Assembly (NCBI RefSeq): GCF_016862375.1
Contig: NZ_BOMV01000056.1
Coordinates: 1-64,000, forward strand
Reading direction: 5' to 3'
Source: Paractinoplanes rishiriensis
GTDB taxonomy: Bacteria > Actinomycetota > Actinomycetes > Mycobacteriales > Micromonosporaceae
Length of the DNA stretch: 64,000 nucleotides
A program made the position numbers and the translations under genes. Positions 52,464-61,670 of this stretch are shown here, in pieces (within the stretch, counting starts at the first letter, position 1; each line of letters begins with the position of its first letter). The notes under the pieces were generated by a model. That model saw nothing but the letters and a program-made list of their open reading frames with translations. It was not told the origin of the DNA and ran no database searches.

Positions 52464-53519
52464 GTGACGCGATCGATCTGGCCATGGCTGCGGCTGCTGG
52501 GCGGGGCGGCGATCCTCGCGGTGCTGCTGTGGCGGCTCGGAACCGGCGCGTTCCTCGACGGCGTCCGGGTGATCGACGCTCCCGCGGTGCTGACCGCGTT
52601 CGGCATCGGCGTCGTCACCACGGTCTTCAGCGCCTGGCGCTGGTGCCTGGTGGCCCGTGGCCTGGGGCTGCGGCTCTCGTTCCGCGGTGCGGTCGCCGAC
52701 TACTACAAGGCGCTGTTCCTCAATGCGGCACTGCCCGGCGGGGTGCTCGGCGACGTCGACCGGGCGGTCAAGCACGGCAAGGACGAGGGCGACGTCGGGC
52801 GCAGCGTGCGGGCCGTGGTGCTGGAGCGCACGGCGGGCCAGATCGTGCTCATCGGCGTCGGCGTCACCGTTCTGGTCACCGTACCGTCGCCGGTTTTGAC
52901 CCTGCTGGAGCGGCACGGAGCGGTGGCCGCCGTCGTCACCGCGGCCATCGCCGGAGCCGGCGTCCTGGTCCTGCTCGCCTGCCGCAAGCTGCGGCAGGGC
53001 GGCTCCAAGGTGGCCGCGGCCGTGCGCACCGGCGTCGCCGAGATCCGCACCGGCCTGCTGGCCCGCCGCAACTGGCCGGGCATCACGCTCGCCTCCACCG
53101 TGGTCCTGCTCGGACATCTGGCCACCTTCGTGGTGGCGGCCCGGGTGGCCGGTTCGGCCGCCTCGCTGGCCGCGCTCGCCCCGCTCATGCTGCTCGCGCT
53201 GCTGGCCATGTCGCTGCCGCTGAACATCGGTGGCTGGGGCCCGCGCGAGGCGGTGACCGCGTGGGCCTTCGGTGCCGCCGGGCTGAGCGCCACCCAGGGC
53301 CTGACCATCGCGGTGGTCTACGGCCTGTTCGCCTTCGTCGCCGCCCTGCCGGGCGCCGCCATCCTCATGGTGCGGGCCGTCGTCCGGCTGCGGGCCGCTG
53401 CGCGGTCCCGCGCGGTCCGGGCGGTCATGCCGATCTCGCCGGTGCCTGTGCTGCCGGCCGACGTGTTCCCCGGCGCTTCCTTCGCGCCGGGTCGTGAGCT
53501 GGCCCGCACCGGCGCGTGA
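52464..53519 (+). CDS. UPF0104 / LPG-synthase-TM family membrane protein
   Basis: A 351-aa protein with about eight helices and the family motifs LFLNAALPGGVLGDVDRAVKHG and SLPLNIGGWGPREA. Related proteins move or modify lipid-linked molecules in the membrane. GTG start with GAGGGGGA upstream. It is the last gene of the MDR-PTPS-GT4-MT operon, 60 bp after the methyltransferase. Confidence 0.88.
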   Translation: MTRSIWPWLRLLGGAAILAVLLWRLGTGAFLDGVRVIDAPAVLTAFGIGVVTTVFSAWRWCLVARGLGLRLSFRGAVADYYKALFLNAALPGGVLGDVDRAVKHGKDEGDVGRSVRAVVLERTAGQIVLIGVGVTVLVTVPSPVLTLLERHGAVAAVVTAAIAGAGVLVLLACRKLRQGGSKVAAAVRTGVAEIRTGLLARRNWPGITLASTVVLLGHLATFVVAARVAGSAASLAALAPLMLLALLAMSLPLNIGGWGPREAVTAWAFGAAGLSATQGLTIAVVYGLFAFVAALPGAAILMVRAVVRLRAAARSRAVRAVMPISPVPVLPADVFPGASFAPGRELARTGA

Positions 53520-53539
53520 GTCCGGTGCCAGGCAGCGGG

Positions 53540-54247
53540 CTACCGCCGCTCGGACCGGCCCTTCGCGAAGCGGTCGGAGAGGGCGTAGCGCAGCAGGACC
53601 ACGTCACCGATCTGGCGCACCTCGGCCAGGGTGGCCCGGTGCCCCGGTCCCCACGGGAAGTCGCCGTCGCTGACGAAGCGCGGCGCCCGCGAGTCGCCCA
53701 CGAAGAACGGCGCCACCACCAGCTGGAGCTCGTCGGCGAGACCCGCGGTCAGGAACTGGGTGTGCATCGTGCCGCCACCCTCCACCATGAGCCGGCGGAC
53801 CCCGCGGCCGGCCAGGTCGGCGGTCACCCGGCCCAGGTCGACCGGGTCGCCCCCGTCGATCACGGTGGCCACCGCGCCGAGCCGCTCGCGGGCCGAGGCG
53901 AGCCGGTGGCTGGCGCAGTACACCAGCTTGTCCACCTCGCCGAGGGCGAAGAACTTGGCGGCCGGATCGATGTCGCACCGGCTGGTGACGGTCACCTTCA
54001 CCGGGTGCGGCTGCTCGCCGCGGGCCACCCGGGCCGCGCGCCGCTCGGCCGAGCGCACCATCAGGCGCGGGTCGTCCTGGCGGATCGTCGCGGCACCCAC
54101 CAGAATCGCGTCGCAACCGGCGCGAACGTCGTCAACGCGGTCGAAATCGGCCTCGTTGGACAACAGCAGACGCTCCTGCGCGGCGTCATCGAGGTAGCCG
54201 TCGATGGACATGCCGCAGCTCAACAGCGTGTAAGGACGCTCAACCAC
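53540..54247 (-). CDS. RibD C-terminal-type pyrimidine reductase
   Basis: A 235-aa stand-alone RibD-C/DHFR-like reductase. NADPH-site motifs: LLSCGMSIDGYLDD, VGAATIRQDDPRLM and VEGGGTMHTQFL. In riboflavin synthesis this fold reduces 2,5-diamino-6-ribosylamino-pyrimidinone phosphate. GTG 54247 has GGAGG eight nt upstream. It is divergent from the GTP cyclohydrolase II gene, whose product would be its natural substrate. Confidence 0.9.
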   Translation of the reverse strand: MVERPYTLLSCGMSIDGYLDDAAQERLLLSNEADFDRVDDVRAGCDAILVGAATIRQDDPRLMVRSAERRAARVARGEQPHPVKVTVTSRCDIDPAAKFFALGEVDKLVYCASHRLASARERLGAVATVIDGGDPVDLGRVTADLAGRGVRRLMVEGGGTMHTQFLTAGLADELQLVVAPFFVGDSRAPRFVSDGDFPWGPGHRATLAEVRQIGDVVLLRYALSDRFAKGRSERR

Positions 54248-54305
54248 TGATGACGCCTCCAGCCGAGCGACGATCGTCACCCCGGTCGAACAGTTGCGTC
54301 CAAGA

Positions 54306-54323
54306 TAATCCGGGACACGATTA
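54306..54323. promoter_or_regulatory. Small dyad in the RibD/RibA divergent region
   Basis: TAATC-N8-GATTA in a 163-bp divergent region with two plus-strand GTTGCG repeats nearby. No FMN riboswitch pattern was found, so these genes are probably not under ordinary flavin control. Confidence 0.3.
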
Positions 54324-54410
54324 CAGACACATTCGCGGTCTGTTGCGTTGCGGTGACTTCGGCGGCGGGCATAGCGGATCAGCGGGGATCTACGAGGAGG
54401 ACCGATACCG

Positions 54411-55052
54411 ATGAGGAACGCCACCGTGCGGCAGCAGGTCACTGTTCCGCTGCGCTTCGCGGACGGGTATGCCACCACGGCACGGGTCATGACCTTCGAC
54501 GGGCTGGTCGACGGTCAGGAACATCTCGCCCTGGGCCTGGGCGACTGGCAACGCGCGCTGACCAAGTCGGCGGCCGGCGGGCGGGCACCGCTGGTACGGC
54601 CGCACAGCGAGTGCCTGACCGGCGACGTGTTCGGCAGCCAGCGCTGCGACTGCGGCCCGCAGCTGCGCGAGGCCGCCGAGCGCATCACCGAACAGGGTGG
54701 TTTCCTGCTCTACCTGCGGCAGGAGGGACGCGGGATCGGCCTGTACGCGAAGCTCGACGCGTACGCGCTGCAGGACTCGGGCCTGGACACGTACGAGGCG
54801 AACGTGGCGCTCGGCCGGGGCGAGGACGAGCGGGACTACACCTCGGCCGCGCAGATGCTGCTGGCCCTGGGCACCGACCGGATCCGCCTGCTCAGCAACA
54901 ACCCGGACAAGGCGACGCAGCTGGCGGCGTGCGGGATCGACGTCACCCAGCGGGTGCCCACCGGGGTGCACATGTCCGCCGCCAACGTCCGGTACCTCGC
55001 CACCAAGGCACAGCACACCGCACACACCATCGAGCTACCCCTGGCCGAGTGA
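54411..55052 (+). CDS. ribA: GTP cyclohydrolase II
   Basis: A 213-aa stand-alone RibA (no RibB part). Zinc cysteines C68, C79 and C81 in HSECLTGDVFGSQRCDCG, and YLRQEGRGIGL with Tyr101 in the position that controls complete hydrolysis in the family. So it should give the normal riboflavin precursor rather than the formylamino product of Tyr-substituted homologues. GAGGAGGA precedes the ATG. Not accompanied by ribH, ribE or ribF, arguing for a special pathway. Confidence 0.92.
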   Translation: MRNATVRQQVTVPLRFADGYATTARVMTFDGLVDGQEHLALGLGDWQRALTKSAAGGRAPLVRPHSECLTGDVFGSQRCDCGPQLREAAERITEQGGFLLYLRQEGRGIGLYAKLDAYALQDSGLDTYEANVALGRGEDERDYTSAAQMLLALGTDRIRLLSNNPDKATQLAACGIDVTQRVPTGVHMSAANVRYLATKAQHTAHTIELPLAE

Positions 55053-55085
55053 GAGATCCCGCCGCGCATCCGGCACGATGAGCTG

Positions 55086-56984
55086 ATGACCGACGATCCG
55101 CGCCTCGTGGCGCTCGACCAGGTGCCGTTCATCCTGGTCGTGTGCCAGGGCCCGGAGCTGCGCGTGATCAGTCTCAACGCGGCCACCCGGCAGGTGCTGC
55201 CCGGCCGGGAGTGGCGGGACCGGCCGATCCGCGAGGTGATCAGCGACCTGATCGGCCAGCAGTTCGTGGAGGCGTACTACGACGTCTACCGGACGGGTGA
55301 ACCGGTCGCCGGGCAGGAGTGGCGGGCCCACCTGGACATGCCGGACGGCTCGGTGCACGAGATGTTCGCCAACTTCACCATCACACCGTGGCACGACGAG
55401 GCCGGCGAGCGGCGGGGCGTGATCGGGGTCGGCTTCGACGTCACCGACCTGGTGCGGCAGCGGCAGGCGGCCGCGGCCGCGACGGCCGACCTCCAGGAAC
55501 GGTACGAGCAGAGCCGCGAGGTGGTCACGGCGCTCCAGCGGGAACTGCTGCCGGTCGGGCTGCCGGTGCTGCCCGGCCTGCAGGTCGCGGCCAGCTACCT
55601 GCTCGCCGAGGCGGACACGGCGGCCGGCGGCGACTGGTTCGACGCCGTCCCGCAGAAGGACGGCCGGGTGGCGCTGATCGCCGGTGACGTGGTCGGGCAC
55701 GGGGTCACCGCGTCCGGGGCGATGGGCCAGTTGCGGGCGGTGCTGCGCGACCGGCTCGACGACGGTGCCGGCATCGCCGAGGCGCTCGGCGCGGCCGACC
55801 GGTTCGCGTCCCGGTCGCCGGCCGCGCACGCCACCACGGTGGCCATGGCGGTGGTCGACCCGGTCAGCGGCGAGGTCGCCTACTGCACGGCCGGGCACCC
55901 GCCGCCGCTGCTGGTCACGCCCGGCGGCGAGGCGCGTTACCTGCCCGGCACCGGCGGCACCCCACTGGCCACCGGCGGCTCGTTCCCGGTCGGCACGGCC
56001 CGGCTCGAGCCCGGTGACCTGCTGCTGCTCTACACCGACGGGATTCTGGAACGCCCCGGCCGGTCCCATCCGGAGAGCGCGGCCGAACTCGCCGCGGTGG
56101 CGGCCGACAGCGCCGCCGGCCGGGCCCTGCACGAGCCGGACGTCACCGCGGCCGAGCGGGTCTGCACCCAGTCGGTGGAGCTGCTGGTGCGGCTCACCGG
56201 GCACGCCGACGACATCACGTTGCTCGCGGCGCAGCGGGTGCCGGTGGCCGCCGACCTCGACCTGGAGCTGCCGGCGGTGCCCGCGTCGCTGAGCGCGGCC
56301 CGGGAGCGCATCGGCGCCTGGCTCGATGCGATCGGGGCCACCGCCCGCGACGGTTTCGTTCTGCAACACGCCCTGGGCGAGCTGATGTCCAACGCGATCG
56401 AGCACGCCGGCTCGGTCGGCTCGGTGTCGGTCCGGGCAGGTTTGTCGGCGTCGGGTCAGATCGATGCGGCCGTACGCGACCAGGGCGTCTGGCGGGCACC
56501 GACGCGTGAGCCGAACCGGGGCCGCGGGCTGGCGCTGGCCACCCAGCTGGTCGAGATGCTGCGGGTGGAACCCGCCGCGGACGGCACGGTGGTCCGGCTG
56601 CGGCACACCCCGGTGCGCCCGGCCCGCCTGCTCGACGTCCGCGACCCGGTGCCGGCCCGGCCGCTGGCGCCGCCGGCCACCGGCTTCCGGATCGTCGAGC
56701 AGCCCGGCGACGACGAGGCCCTGGTGCGCATCGAGGGACCGGTGGACGCGGCCACCGCGGTCAACGCCCGGCAGGAGCTGCTGCGGCGCAGCCGGGGCGG
56801 CATGGTGCCGATGACCGTCGACCTGTCGGCGGTCACCCATCTGTCCAGCGCCGGGGTGTCCGCCCTGCACCAGTTGGCCGGCAAGCACGCCGAGCAGCAT
56901 GCGCCGCTGAGCCTGCGCGCCGCGGCCGGCAGCCCCGCCCAGCTCGTCCTCGAACTGGTCGCCCTGCCGTACGTCCTCGCCTGA
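55086..56984 (+). CDS. PAS - SpoIIE phosphatase - HATPase - STAS signalling protein
   Basis: A 632-aa multidomain regulator. PAS about residues 10-125; PP2C-like SpoIIE domain 150-380 with GGDWFDAV, AGDVVGHG and DDITLL; HATPase_c about 400-510 with HALGELMSNAIEH; STAS about 535-630 with VTHLSSAGVSAL, in which one Ser would be phosphorylated. It thus carries phosphatase, kinase and antagonist of an anti-sigma partner-switching circuit in one chain. Sits 33 bp after ribA. Confidence 0.93.
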   Translation: MTDDPRLVALDQVPFILVVCQGPELRVISLNAATRQVLPGREWRDRPIREVISDLIGQQFVEAYYDVYRTGEPVAGQEWRAHLDMPDGSVHEMFANFTITPWHDEAGERRGVIGVGFDVTDLVRQRQAAAAATADLQERYEQSREVVTALQRELLPVGLPVLPGLQVAASYLLAEADTAAGGDWFDAVPQKDGRVALIAGDVVGHGVTASGAMGQLRAVLRDRLDDGAGIAEALGAADRFASRSPAAHATTVAMAVVDPVSGEVAYCTAGHPPPLLVTPGGEARYLPGTGGTPLATGGSFPVGTARLEPGDLLLLYTDGILERPGRSHPESAAELAAVAADSAAGRALHEPDVTAAERVCTQSVELLVRLTGHADDITLLAAQRVPVAADLDLELPAVPASLSAARERIGAWLDAIGATARDGFVLQHALGELMSNAIEHAGSVGSVSVRAGLSASGQIDAAVRDQGVWRAPTREPNRGRGLALATQLVEMLRVEPAADGTVVRLRHTPVRPARLLDVRDPVPARPLAPPATGFRIVEQPGDDEALVRIEGPVDAATAVNARQELLRRSRGGMVPMTVDLSAVTHLSSAGVSALHQLAGKHAEQHAPLSLRAAAGSPAQLVLELVALPYVLA

Positions 56985-57129
56985 AAAAGTTGCACCCTTG
57001 CAAGCTTCTGGCCGGCCCTCTAACCTTTGCGCCCTCGGGGGCGGGCCGGGGGCGTCGTTCGGCGCCGCCCCGGCCGCGTTATCCACAGGCCGTCGGCAGA
57101 CTGTCGGCCCACGTCTCTAGTATCGCGGG

Positions 57130-59256
57130 GTGACCTCGGCCCCCCTGCTCCCCGGCGCGTCCGCCACCGACGTCCTCAACAAGGTGTTCGGTTACCCCGA
57201 CTTCCGCGGGCAGCAGCGCGACATCATCGAGCACGTCGTCGGCGGCGGCGACGCGCTCGTGCTGATGCCCACCGGCGGCGGCAAGTCGCTCTGCTACCAG
57301 ATTCCCGCCCTGGTCCGCCCCGGCACCGGCGTGGTGATCTCCCCGCTGATCGCCCTCATGCAGGACCAGGTCGACGCGCTGCGCACGCTCGGCGTCCGGG
57401 CCGGCTTCCTGAACTCCTCCCAGGACTACGAGGAACGCCGCATCGTCGAGGCCGAGTTCGTCAACGGCGACCTCGACCTGCTCTACGTCGCCCCCGAGGG
57501 CCTGGGCGTGGCGGCCACCCAGCGGCTGCTCGACCGCGGCAAGATCTCGCTGTTCGCCATCGACGAGGCGCACTGCGTCTCGCAGTGGGGCCACGACTTC
57601 CGCCCCGACTACCTGGGCCTGTCGATGCTGCACGAGCGCTGGCCCGACGTGCCCCGGATCGCACTGACCGCGACCGCCACCAGCGCCACCCGCACCGAGA
57701 TCGCCACCCGGCTGCGCCTGACCGACGCGCGGCACTTCACCGCGAGCTTCGACCGCCCCAACATCCAGTACCGGATCGCTCCCAAGAACGAACCCCGCCG
57801 CCAGCTGCTCGACCTGCTCCGCACCGAACACCCCGGGGACAGCGGCATCGTCTACTGCCTGTCCCGGGCCGGCGTGGAAAAGGCCGCCGAGTTCCTCAGC
57901 CAGAACGGCGTTCCCGCGCTGCCCTACCACGCCGGCCTAGACAACCGGGTGCGCGCCGCCAACCAGTCCCGCTTCCTGCGCGAGGACGGCCTGGTCATGG
58001 TGGCGACGATCGCGTTCGGCATGGGCATCGACAAACCGGACGTCCGCTTCGTGGCCCACCTCGACCTGCCGAAATCGGTCGAGGGCTACTACCAGGAGAC
58101 CGGCCGCGCCGGCCGCGACGGCCTGCCGTCCACGGCCTGGCTCGCGTACGGCCTCCAGGATGTCGTGCAGCAGCGCAAGATGATCGACAGCTCCGACGGC
58201 GACGCCGCGTTCCGGAGGAACGCCTCCCAGCACCTGGACGCCATGCTGGCCCTGTGCGAGACGGTCTCCTGCCGCCGCGGCCAGCTGTTGGCCTACTTCG
58301 GCGAGACGCCGGAGGGCGCCAACTGCGGCAACTGCGACACCTGCCTCAACCCGCCCGAGTCCTGGGACGGCACGGTCCCCGCCCAGAAACTGCTGTCCAC
58401 AGTGCTGCGCCTGCAACGCGAACGCGGCCAGAAATTCGGCGCCGGCCAGTCGATCGACATCCTGCTCGGCAAGCAGACCGACAAGGTGACCCAGTTCCGC
58501 CACGACCAGCTCTCGGTCTTCGGCATCGGCACCGAGTTGCGCGACCAGGAGTGGCGGGGCGTCGTCCGCCAGCTGCTGGCCGCGGGCTACCTGGCCGTCG
58601 AGGGCGACTACGGCACGCTGGTGCTCACTGGCACCAGTTCCCAGGTGCTGCGCGGCGAGGTCAAGGTGATGATGCGCCGCGAGCCACCGCCCAAGGCCCG
58701 CACCCCCCGCTCCCGCAGCGCCACCGCCGCCACCGCCGCACCGCCCGCCGCCGACCTCCCCGCCGAGGCCGCCGCCGACTTCGAACGCCTGCGAGCCTGG
58801 CGAGGCGCAACCGCCAAGGACCAGGGCGTACCCGCCTACGTCATCTTCCACGACGCAACGCTGCGCTCGATCGCCGCGCTGCACCCCAGGACCCTGGGCG
58901 AACTGGGCACGGTGAGCGGCGTAGGCCAGGCCAAACTGACAAAGTTCGGCCAGCAGGTCCTCGACATTCTGGCCGGCGCCGCTCCCTCGACCAGCCCGGC
59001 GCCCGCTGCCAGCCCGCCGCCCGCTGCCAGCCCGCCGCCCGCTGCCGTCCCCCGGTCCGCTGCCGTCCCCCGGTCCGCTGCCGTCCCCCGGTCCGCTGCC
59101 GTTCCTCCGCCGGCCGCGGCACCTCCGGCCGCGCCGGGGCCGCGCCGCCCGGCTCCCGCGTCCGCCCGCCTCGGCCCCGACGAGCCACTGCCCTTCTTCG
59201 ACGACGAGGAGCCGCCCCTCGACGACTACCCACCCGACGACTGGGACCGCGGGTAG
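57130..59256 (+). CDS. recQ: RecQ-type ATP-dependent DNA helicase
   Basis: A 708-aa helicase. Motifs: MPTGGGKSLCYQIPA, FAIDEAHCVSQWGHDF, TATATSATR, YYQETGRAGRDG. RQC zinc region has CETVSCRRGQLL and CGNCDTCL; an HRDC domain (about 555-620) ends KLTKFGQQVLDIL. The C-terminal 85 residues are Pro/Ala-rich with tandem repeats and an acidic tail. GTG start gives MTSAPLL; no other start is obvious. Role: recombination and fork repair. Confidence 0.95.
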   Translation: MTSAPLLPGASATDVLNKVFGYPDFRGQQRDIIEHVVGGGDALVLMPTGGGKSLCYQIPALVRPGTGVVISPLIALMQDQVDALRTLGVRAGFLNSSQDYEERRIVEAEFVNGDLDLLYVAPEGLGVAATQRLLDRGKISLFAIDEAHCVSQWGHDFRPDYLGLSMLHERWPDVPRIALTATATSATRTEIATRLRLTDARHFTASFDRPNIQYRIAPKNEPRRQLLDLLRTEHPGDSGIVYCLSRAGVEKAAEFLSQNGVPALPYHAGLDNRVRAANQSRFLREDGLVMVATIAFGMGIDKPDVRFVAHLDLPKSVEGYYQETGRAGRDGLPSTAWLAYGLQDVVQQRKMIDSSDGDAAFRRNASQHLDAMLALCETVSCRRGQLLAYFGETPEGANCGNCDTCLNPPESWDGTVPAQKLLSTVLRLQRERGQKFGAGQSIDILLGKQTDKVTQFRHDQLSVFGIGTELRDQEWRGVVRQLLAAGYLAVEGDYGTLVLTGTSSQVLRGEVKVMMRREPPPKARTPRSRSATAATAAPPAADLPAEAAADFERLRAWRGATAKDQGVPAYVIFHDATLRSIAALHPRTLGELGTVSGVGQAKLTKFGQQVLDILAGAAPSTSPAPAASPPPAASPPPAAVPRSAAVPRSAAVPRSAAVPPPAAAPPAAPGPRRPAPASARLGPDEPLPFFDDEEPPLDDYPPDDWDRG
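59041..59094 (+). repeat. Three exact 18-bp units in the recQ tail
   Basis: Units 59041-59058, 59059-59076 and 59077-59094 encode AVPRSA-type hexapeptides. They are preceded by related APAASPPP repeats. Copy-number changes stay in frame. Confidence 0.9.
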
Positions 59257-59995
59257 CGCACCCCGGCCCTGCCCGCGCGAACCACTACACCCGCCAACAG
59301 CCAATCACCGCTCGGCGGGGCTTCGCGGCGATCGCGGTCAGGACCAACGCGCGTGCGGGCTGCCCCGCGACAGCCCAGCACCGCACCCGCCACATCCCCA
59401 TGGACCCCGTGACAGTCGGCGGGACGGTCAGTGACAGTGGAGGGTGGGCTGCTGCCTGGCTCGGCCACGACGCCTCCCGCCCGCGGTCCGCCATCGCGGT
59501 TGGCGGGCGGCGGTGGGCGTCGGCGGTCCGCGGTCTGCGTCGGCGGTCCGCGTCGGCGGTCCGCGGTCAGCGGTCCGCTGTCGATCCATGTCGGTTATTT
59601 TGGGTTTGTCGTTTCTGGTGGCGCTCCCCCATGTGAAGCCGCGTCCATTGGAGCAGCGATCCCCGATCTTGGCGGGTTCGTGTTCGGCGCGGGCACTAAC
59701 TTTTCAAGGTCGGAAGCATCGGAGCCGGCCTTGGAGAGATGCTGTTTCGCGGGCGCAGAAAGTCACCTAGATCTAGAGCCGCAGAACGGCACGCGCGGGA
59801 CCATGCTGCGCTGTGCGTTGTGCGGCGGAACCACGAGAATGGGCCGGCGAGACAGTCGCGAGCCGCACGGGTGCGGGCAGTCGGCGGAGGCGCCCGCGCC
59901 GACGACTGACGGTGTTGGCGGCGACTGGCGGTGTTGGCGGCGACGGCTGCCGGTGGTGCGGACGCCGGTGGAGTGGTGGGAGGTCGGGGGTCTTG
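59257..59995. other. Non-coding, repeat-rich stretch between recQ and the sulfotransferase gene
   Basis: No convincing gene. It contains degenerate CGGCGGTCCGCG-type repeats (about 59517-59580), a T-rich patch near 59590-59625, a CTAGATCTAG palindrome (59767-59776; CTAG is rare in such genomes) and a direct repeat GGTGTTGGCGGCGAC at 59911-59925 and 59930-59944. The open frames here are skewed to Arg, Gly and Ser. Confidence 0.6.
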
Positions 59996-60736
59996 GTGGT
60001 TCGGGTGGCTATGTGGTCGGGGCCGCGGAATGTGTCGACGGCTCTCATGCGCAGCTTCGGGGCTCGGGACGACACCGTGGTGGTGGATGAGCCGTTGTAT
60101 GCGCACTACCTCGACGTGACCGGGATCGATCATCCGGGGCGGGAGGAGATCCTGGCCAGCCAGCCTCGGCGGTGGGAGGACGCCGTTGCGGGGCTGGTCG
60201 GGGAGCTTCCGGCGGCGGTGGGGGTGCATTATCAGAAGCACATGACGCACCACCTGCTGCCGGACATCGGGCGGGGGTGGCTCGGGCAGGTCAGCAACGC
60301 CTATCTCATCCGGGATCCGGCGGCCGTGGTGGCGTCCTATGCCAAGGTTCGCGGGGAGCCCACACTCGACGACCTCGGCTACGCCCAGCAGGTGGAGATC
60401 TTCCGGGCGCACGGCGGGCCCGTGGTGGACGCCGCCGATCTGCTCCGGGACCCGGGGGCCGTGCTCGCCGGGTTGTGCGCGGCGCTGGGGATCCCGTACC
60501 GCAAAAGCATGTTGGCCTGGCCCGCCGGACGGCGAGAGACGGACGGGGTTTGGGCGCCGCACTGGTATGCGGCGGTGGAGAAGTCGACCGGATTCGCACA
60601 CTACAACCCCGCGGTGCCGGAGGTGCCGGAGCGGCTCCGGCACCTCGTGGCGGCGGCCCGGCCGCACTACGACGAGCTGGCGGCGTGCCGCATTCAGGCC
60701 GGTGGGGCAAGTGGGAGCGGCTCGCCGGCCGCGTAG
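59996..60736 (+). CDS. Sulfotransferase-like protein
   Basis: A 246-aa P-loop protein beginning near MWSGPRNVSTALMRSF, the PAPS-like phosphate-binding loop of the sulfotransferase superfamily, with YQKHMTHHLL and LIRDPAAVVASYAKV further on. Paired with a class IV aminotransferase, an arrangement common in bacteria, though no sulfation has been shown for this group. GTG 59996 is preferred because the protein then starts MVRVAMWSG; ATG 60011 is possible. Confidence 0.83.
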   Translation: MVRVAMWSGPRNVSTALMRSFGARDDTVVVDEPLYAHYLDVTGIDHPGREEILASQPRRWEDAVAGLVGELPAAVGVHYQKHMTHHLLPDIGRGWLGQVSNAYLIRDPAAVVASYAKVRGEPTLDDLGYAQQVEIFRAHGGPVVDAADLLRDPGAVLAGLCAALGIPYRKSMLAWPAGRRETDGVWAPHWYAAVEKSTGFAHYNPAVPEVPERLRHLVAAARPHYDELAACRIQAGGASGSGSPAA

Positions 60737-61608
60737 GCGTGCGACTGGTAGATGCCGGCCAGGCGGGACGTCAGCTTGCCCACTTCGCCGCCGGCGATCG
60801 GGCGGCCGTCGATCGCGACCACGGCGGCCAGTTCGCCCATCGTGCCGGTGCAGAAGACCTCGGCGGCGGTGTGGAACTCGGTGAGCGAGACGTCGCGGAC
60901 CGCCGACGGGATGCCGTGCTCCGCGGCCAGGTTCAGGACGGTCTGGCGGGTGATGCCCTCGGGGCAGGCCACCGTGTGCGGGGTGGTCAGCACGCCGTCG
61001 AGCACGGCGAACAGGTGGGTCGCGTTGGTCTCGGCGACGAAGCCGCGGGCGTCCAGCATCAGGGCGTCGTCGGCGCCGGCCACGTTGGCCTCGATCTTGG
61101 CGAGGATCGAGTTCAGCAGGTTGTTGTGGTGGATCTTCGGGTCGAGGACGTCGGGTGCGGGGCGGCGGGTGCTCGACGTGATCAGGCGCAGGCCGGTGGT
61201 CTCGTACACCGGAGGCTTGTGCTCGGCCAGCACGATGAGCGTGCCACCACCGGTGTTGAGGCGCGGGTCCATGCCGCTGGTGAGCTTCACGCCCCGGGTG
61301 AGGGTGAGGCGCACGTGCACGCCGTCCCACATGTTGTTGGCGGCCAGGGTGGCCACCAACGCTTCGGTGATCTCCTCGTGGGTGGGTACGGCGGCGAAGC
61401 CCAGGGCAACCGCCGAGCGGCGCAGGCGGTCCAGGTGCTCGGTGAGGCCGAAGACCCGGCCGCGATACAGCCGCAGGCCCTCCCAGACCGCGTCGCCGCC
61501 CTGCACCACCGAGTCGAACGGGGAGATCCCGGGCTCGTCGCGGTGCCGGAGCACACCGTTCACCGAGTACTTCAGGTCGGCGTTTCGTTCGTCGTAGCGC
61601 TGCAGCAT
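60694..61608 (-). CDS. Class IV aminotransferase (branched-chain/ADC-lyase type)
   Basis: A 304-aa PLP enzyme. The PLP Lys is in DPKIHHNNLLNSI, the conserved Glu in FVAETNATHLF, and GTMGELAAVVAIDGR near the C-terminus. It fits the IlvE/PabC superfamily; substrate uncertain. Convergent with and overlapping the sulfotransferase-like gene by 43 bp. Confidence 0.9.
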   Translation of the reverse strand: MLQRYDERNADLKYSVNGVLRHRDEPGISPFDSVVQGGDAVWEGLRLYRGRVFGLTEHLDRLRRSAVALGFAAVPTHEEITEALVATLAANNMWDGVHVRLTLTRGVKLTSGMDPRLNTGGGTLIVLAEHKPPVYETTGLRLITSSTRRPAPDVLDPKIHHNNLLNSILAKIEANVAGADDALMLDARGFVAETNATHLFAVLDGVLTTPHTVACPEGITRQTVLNLAAEHGIPSAVRDVSLTEFHTAAEVFCTGTMGELAAVVAIDGRPIAGGEVGKLTSRLAGIYQSHAYAAGEPLPLAPPA

Positions 61609-61670
61609 CCGCCAAGCAGATCATGCCCGCCGCCGGCCGGTGGCAGGAGGGAACCGGCCGGCGACGGGGG

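Noticed and set aside
54248..54410. FMN riboswitch upstream of ribA
   Set aside because: None of the conserved FMN-aptamer blocks could be found in this 163-bp region.
59431..60090. Open frames in the gap before the sulfotransferase gene
   Set aside because: No plausible start site, composition matches non-coding GC repeats, and frames are broken on both strands.
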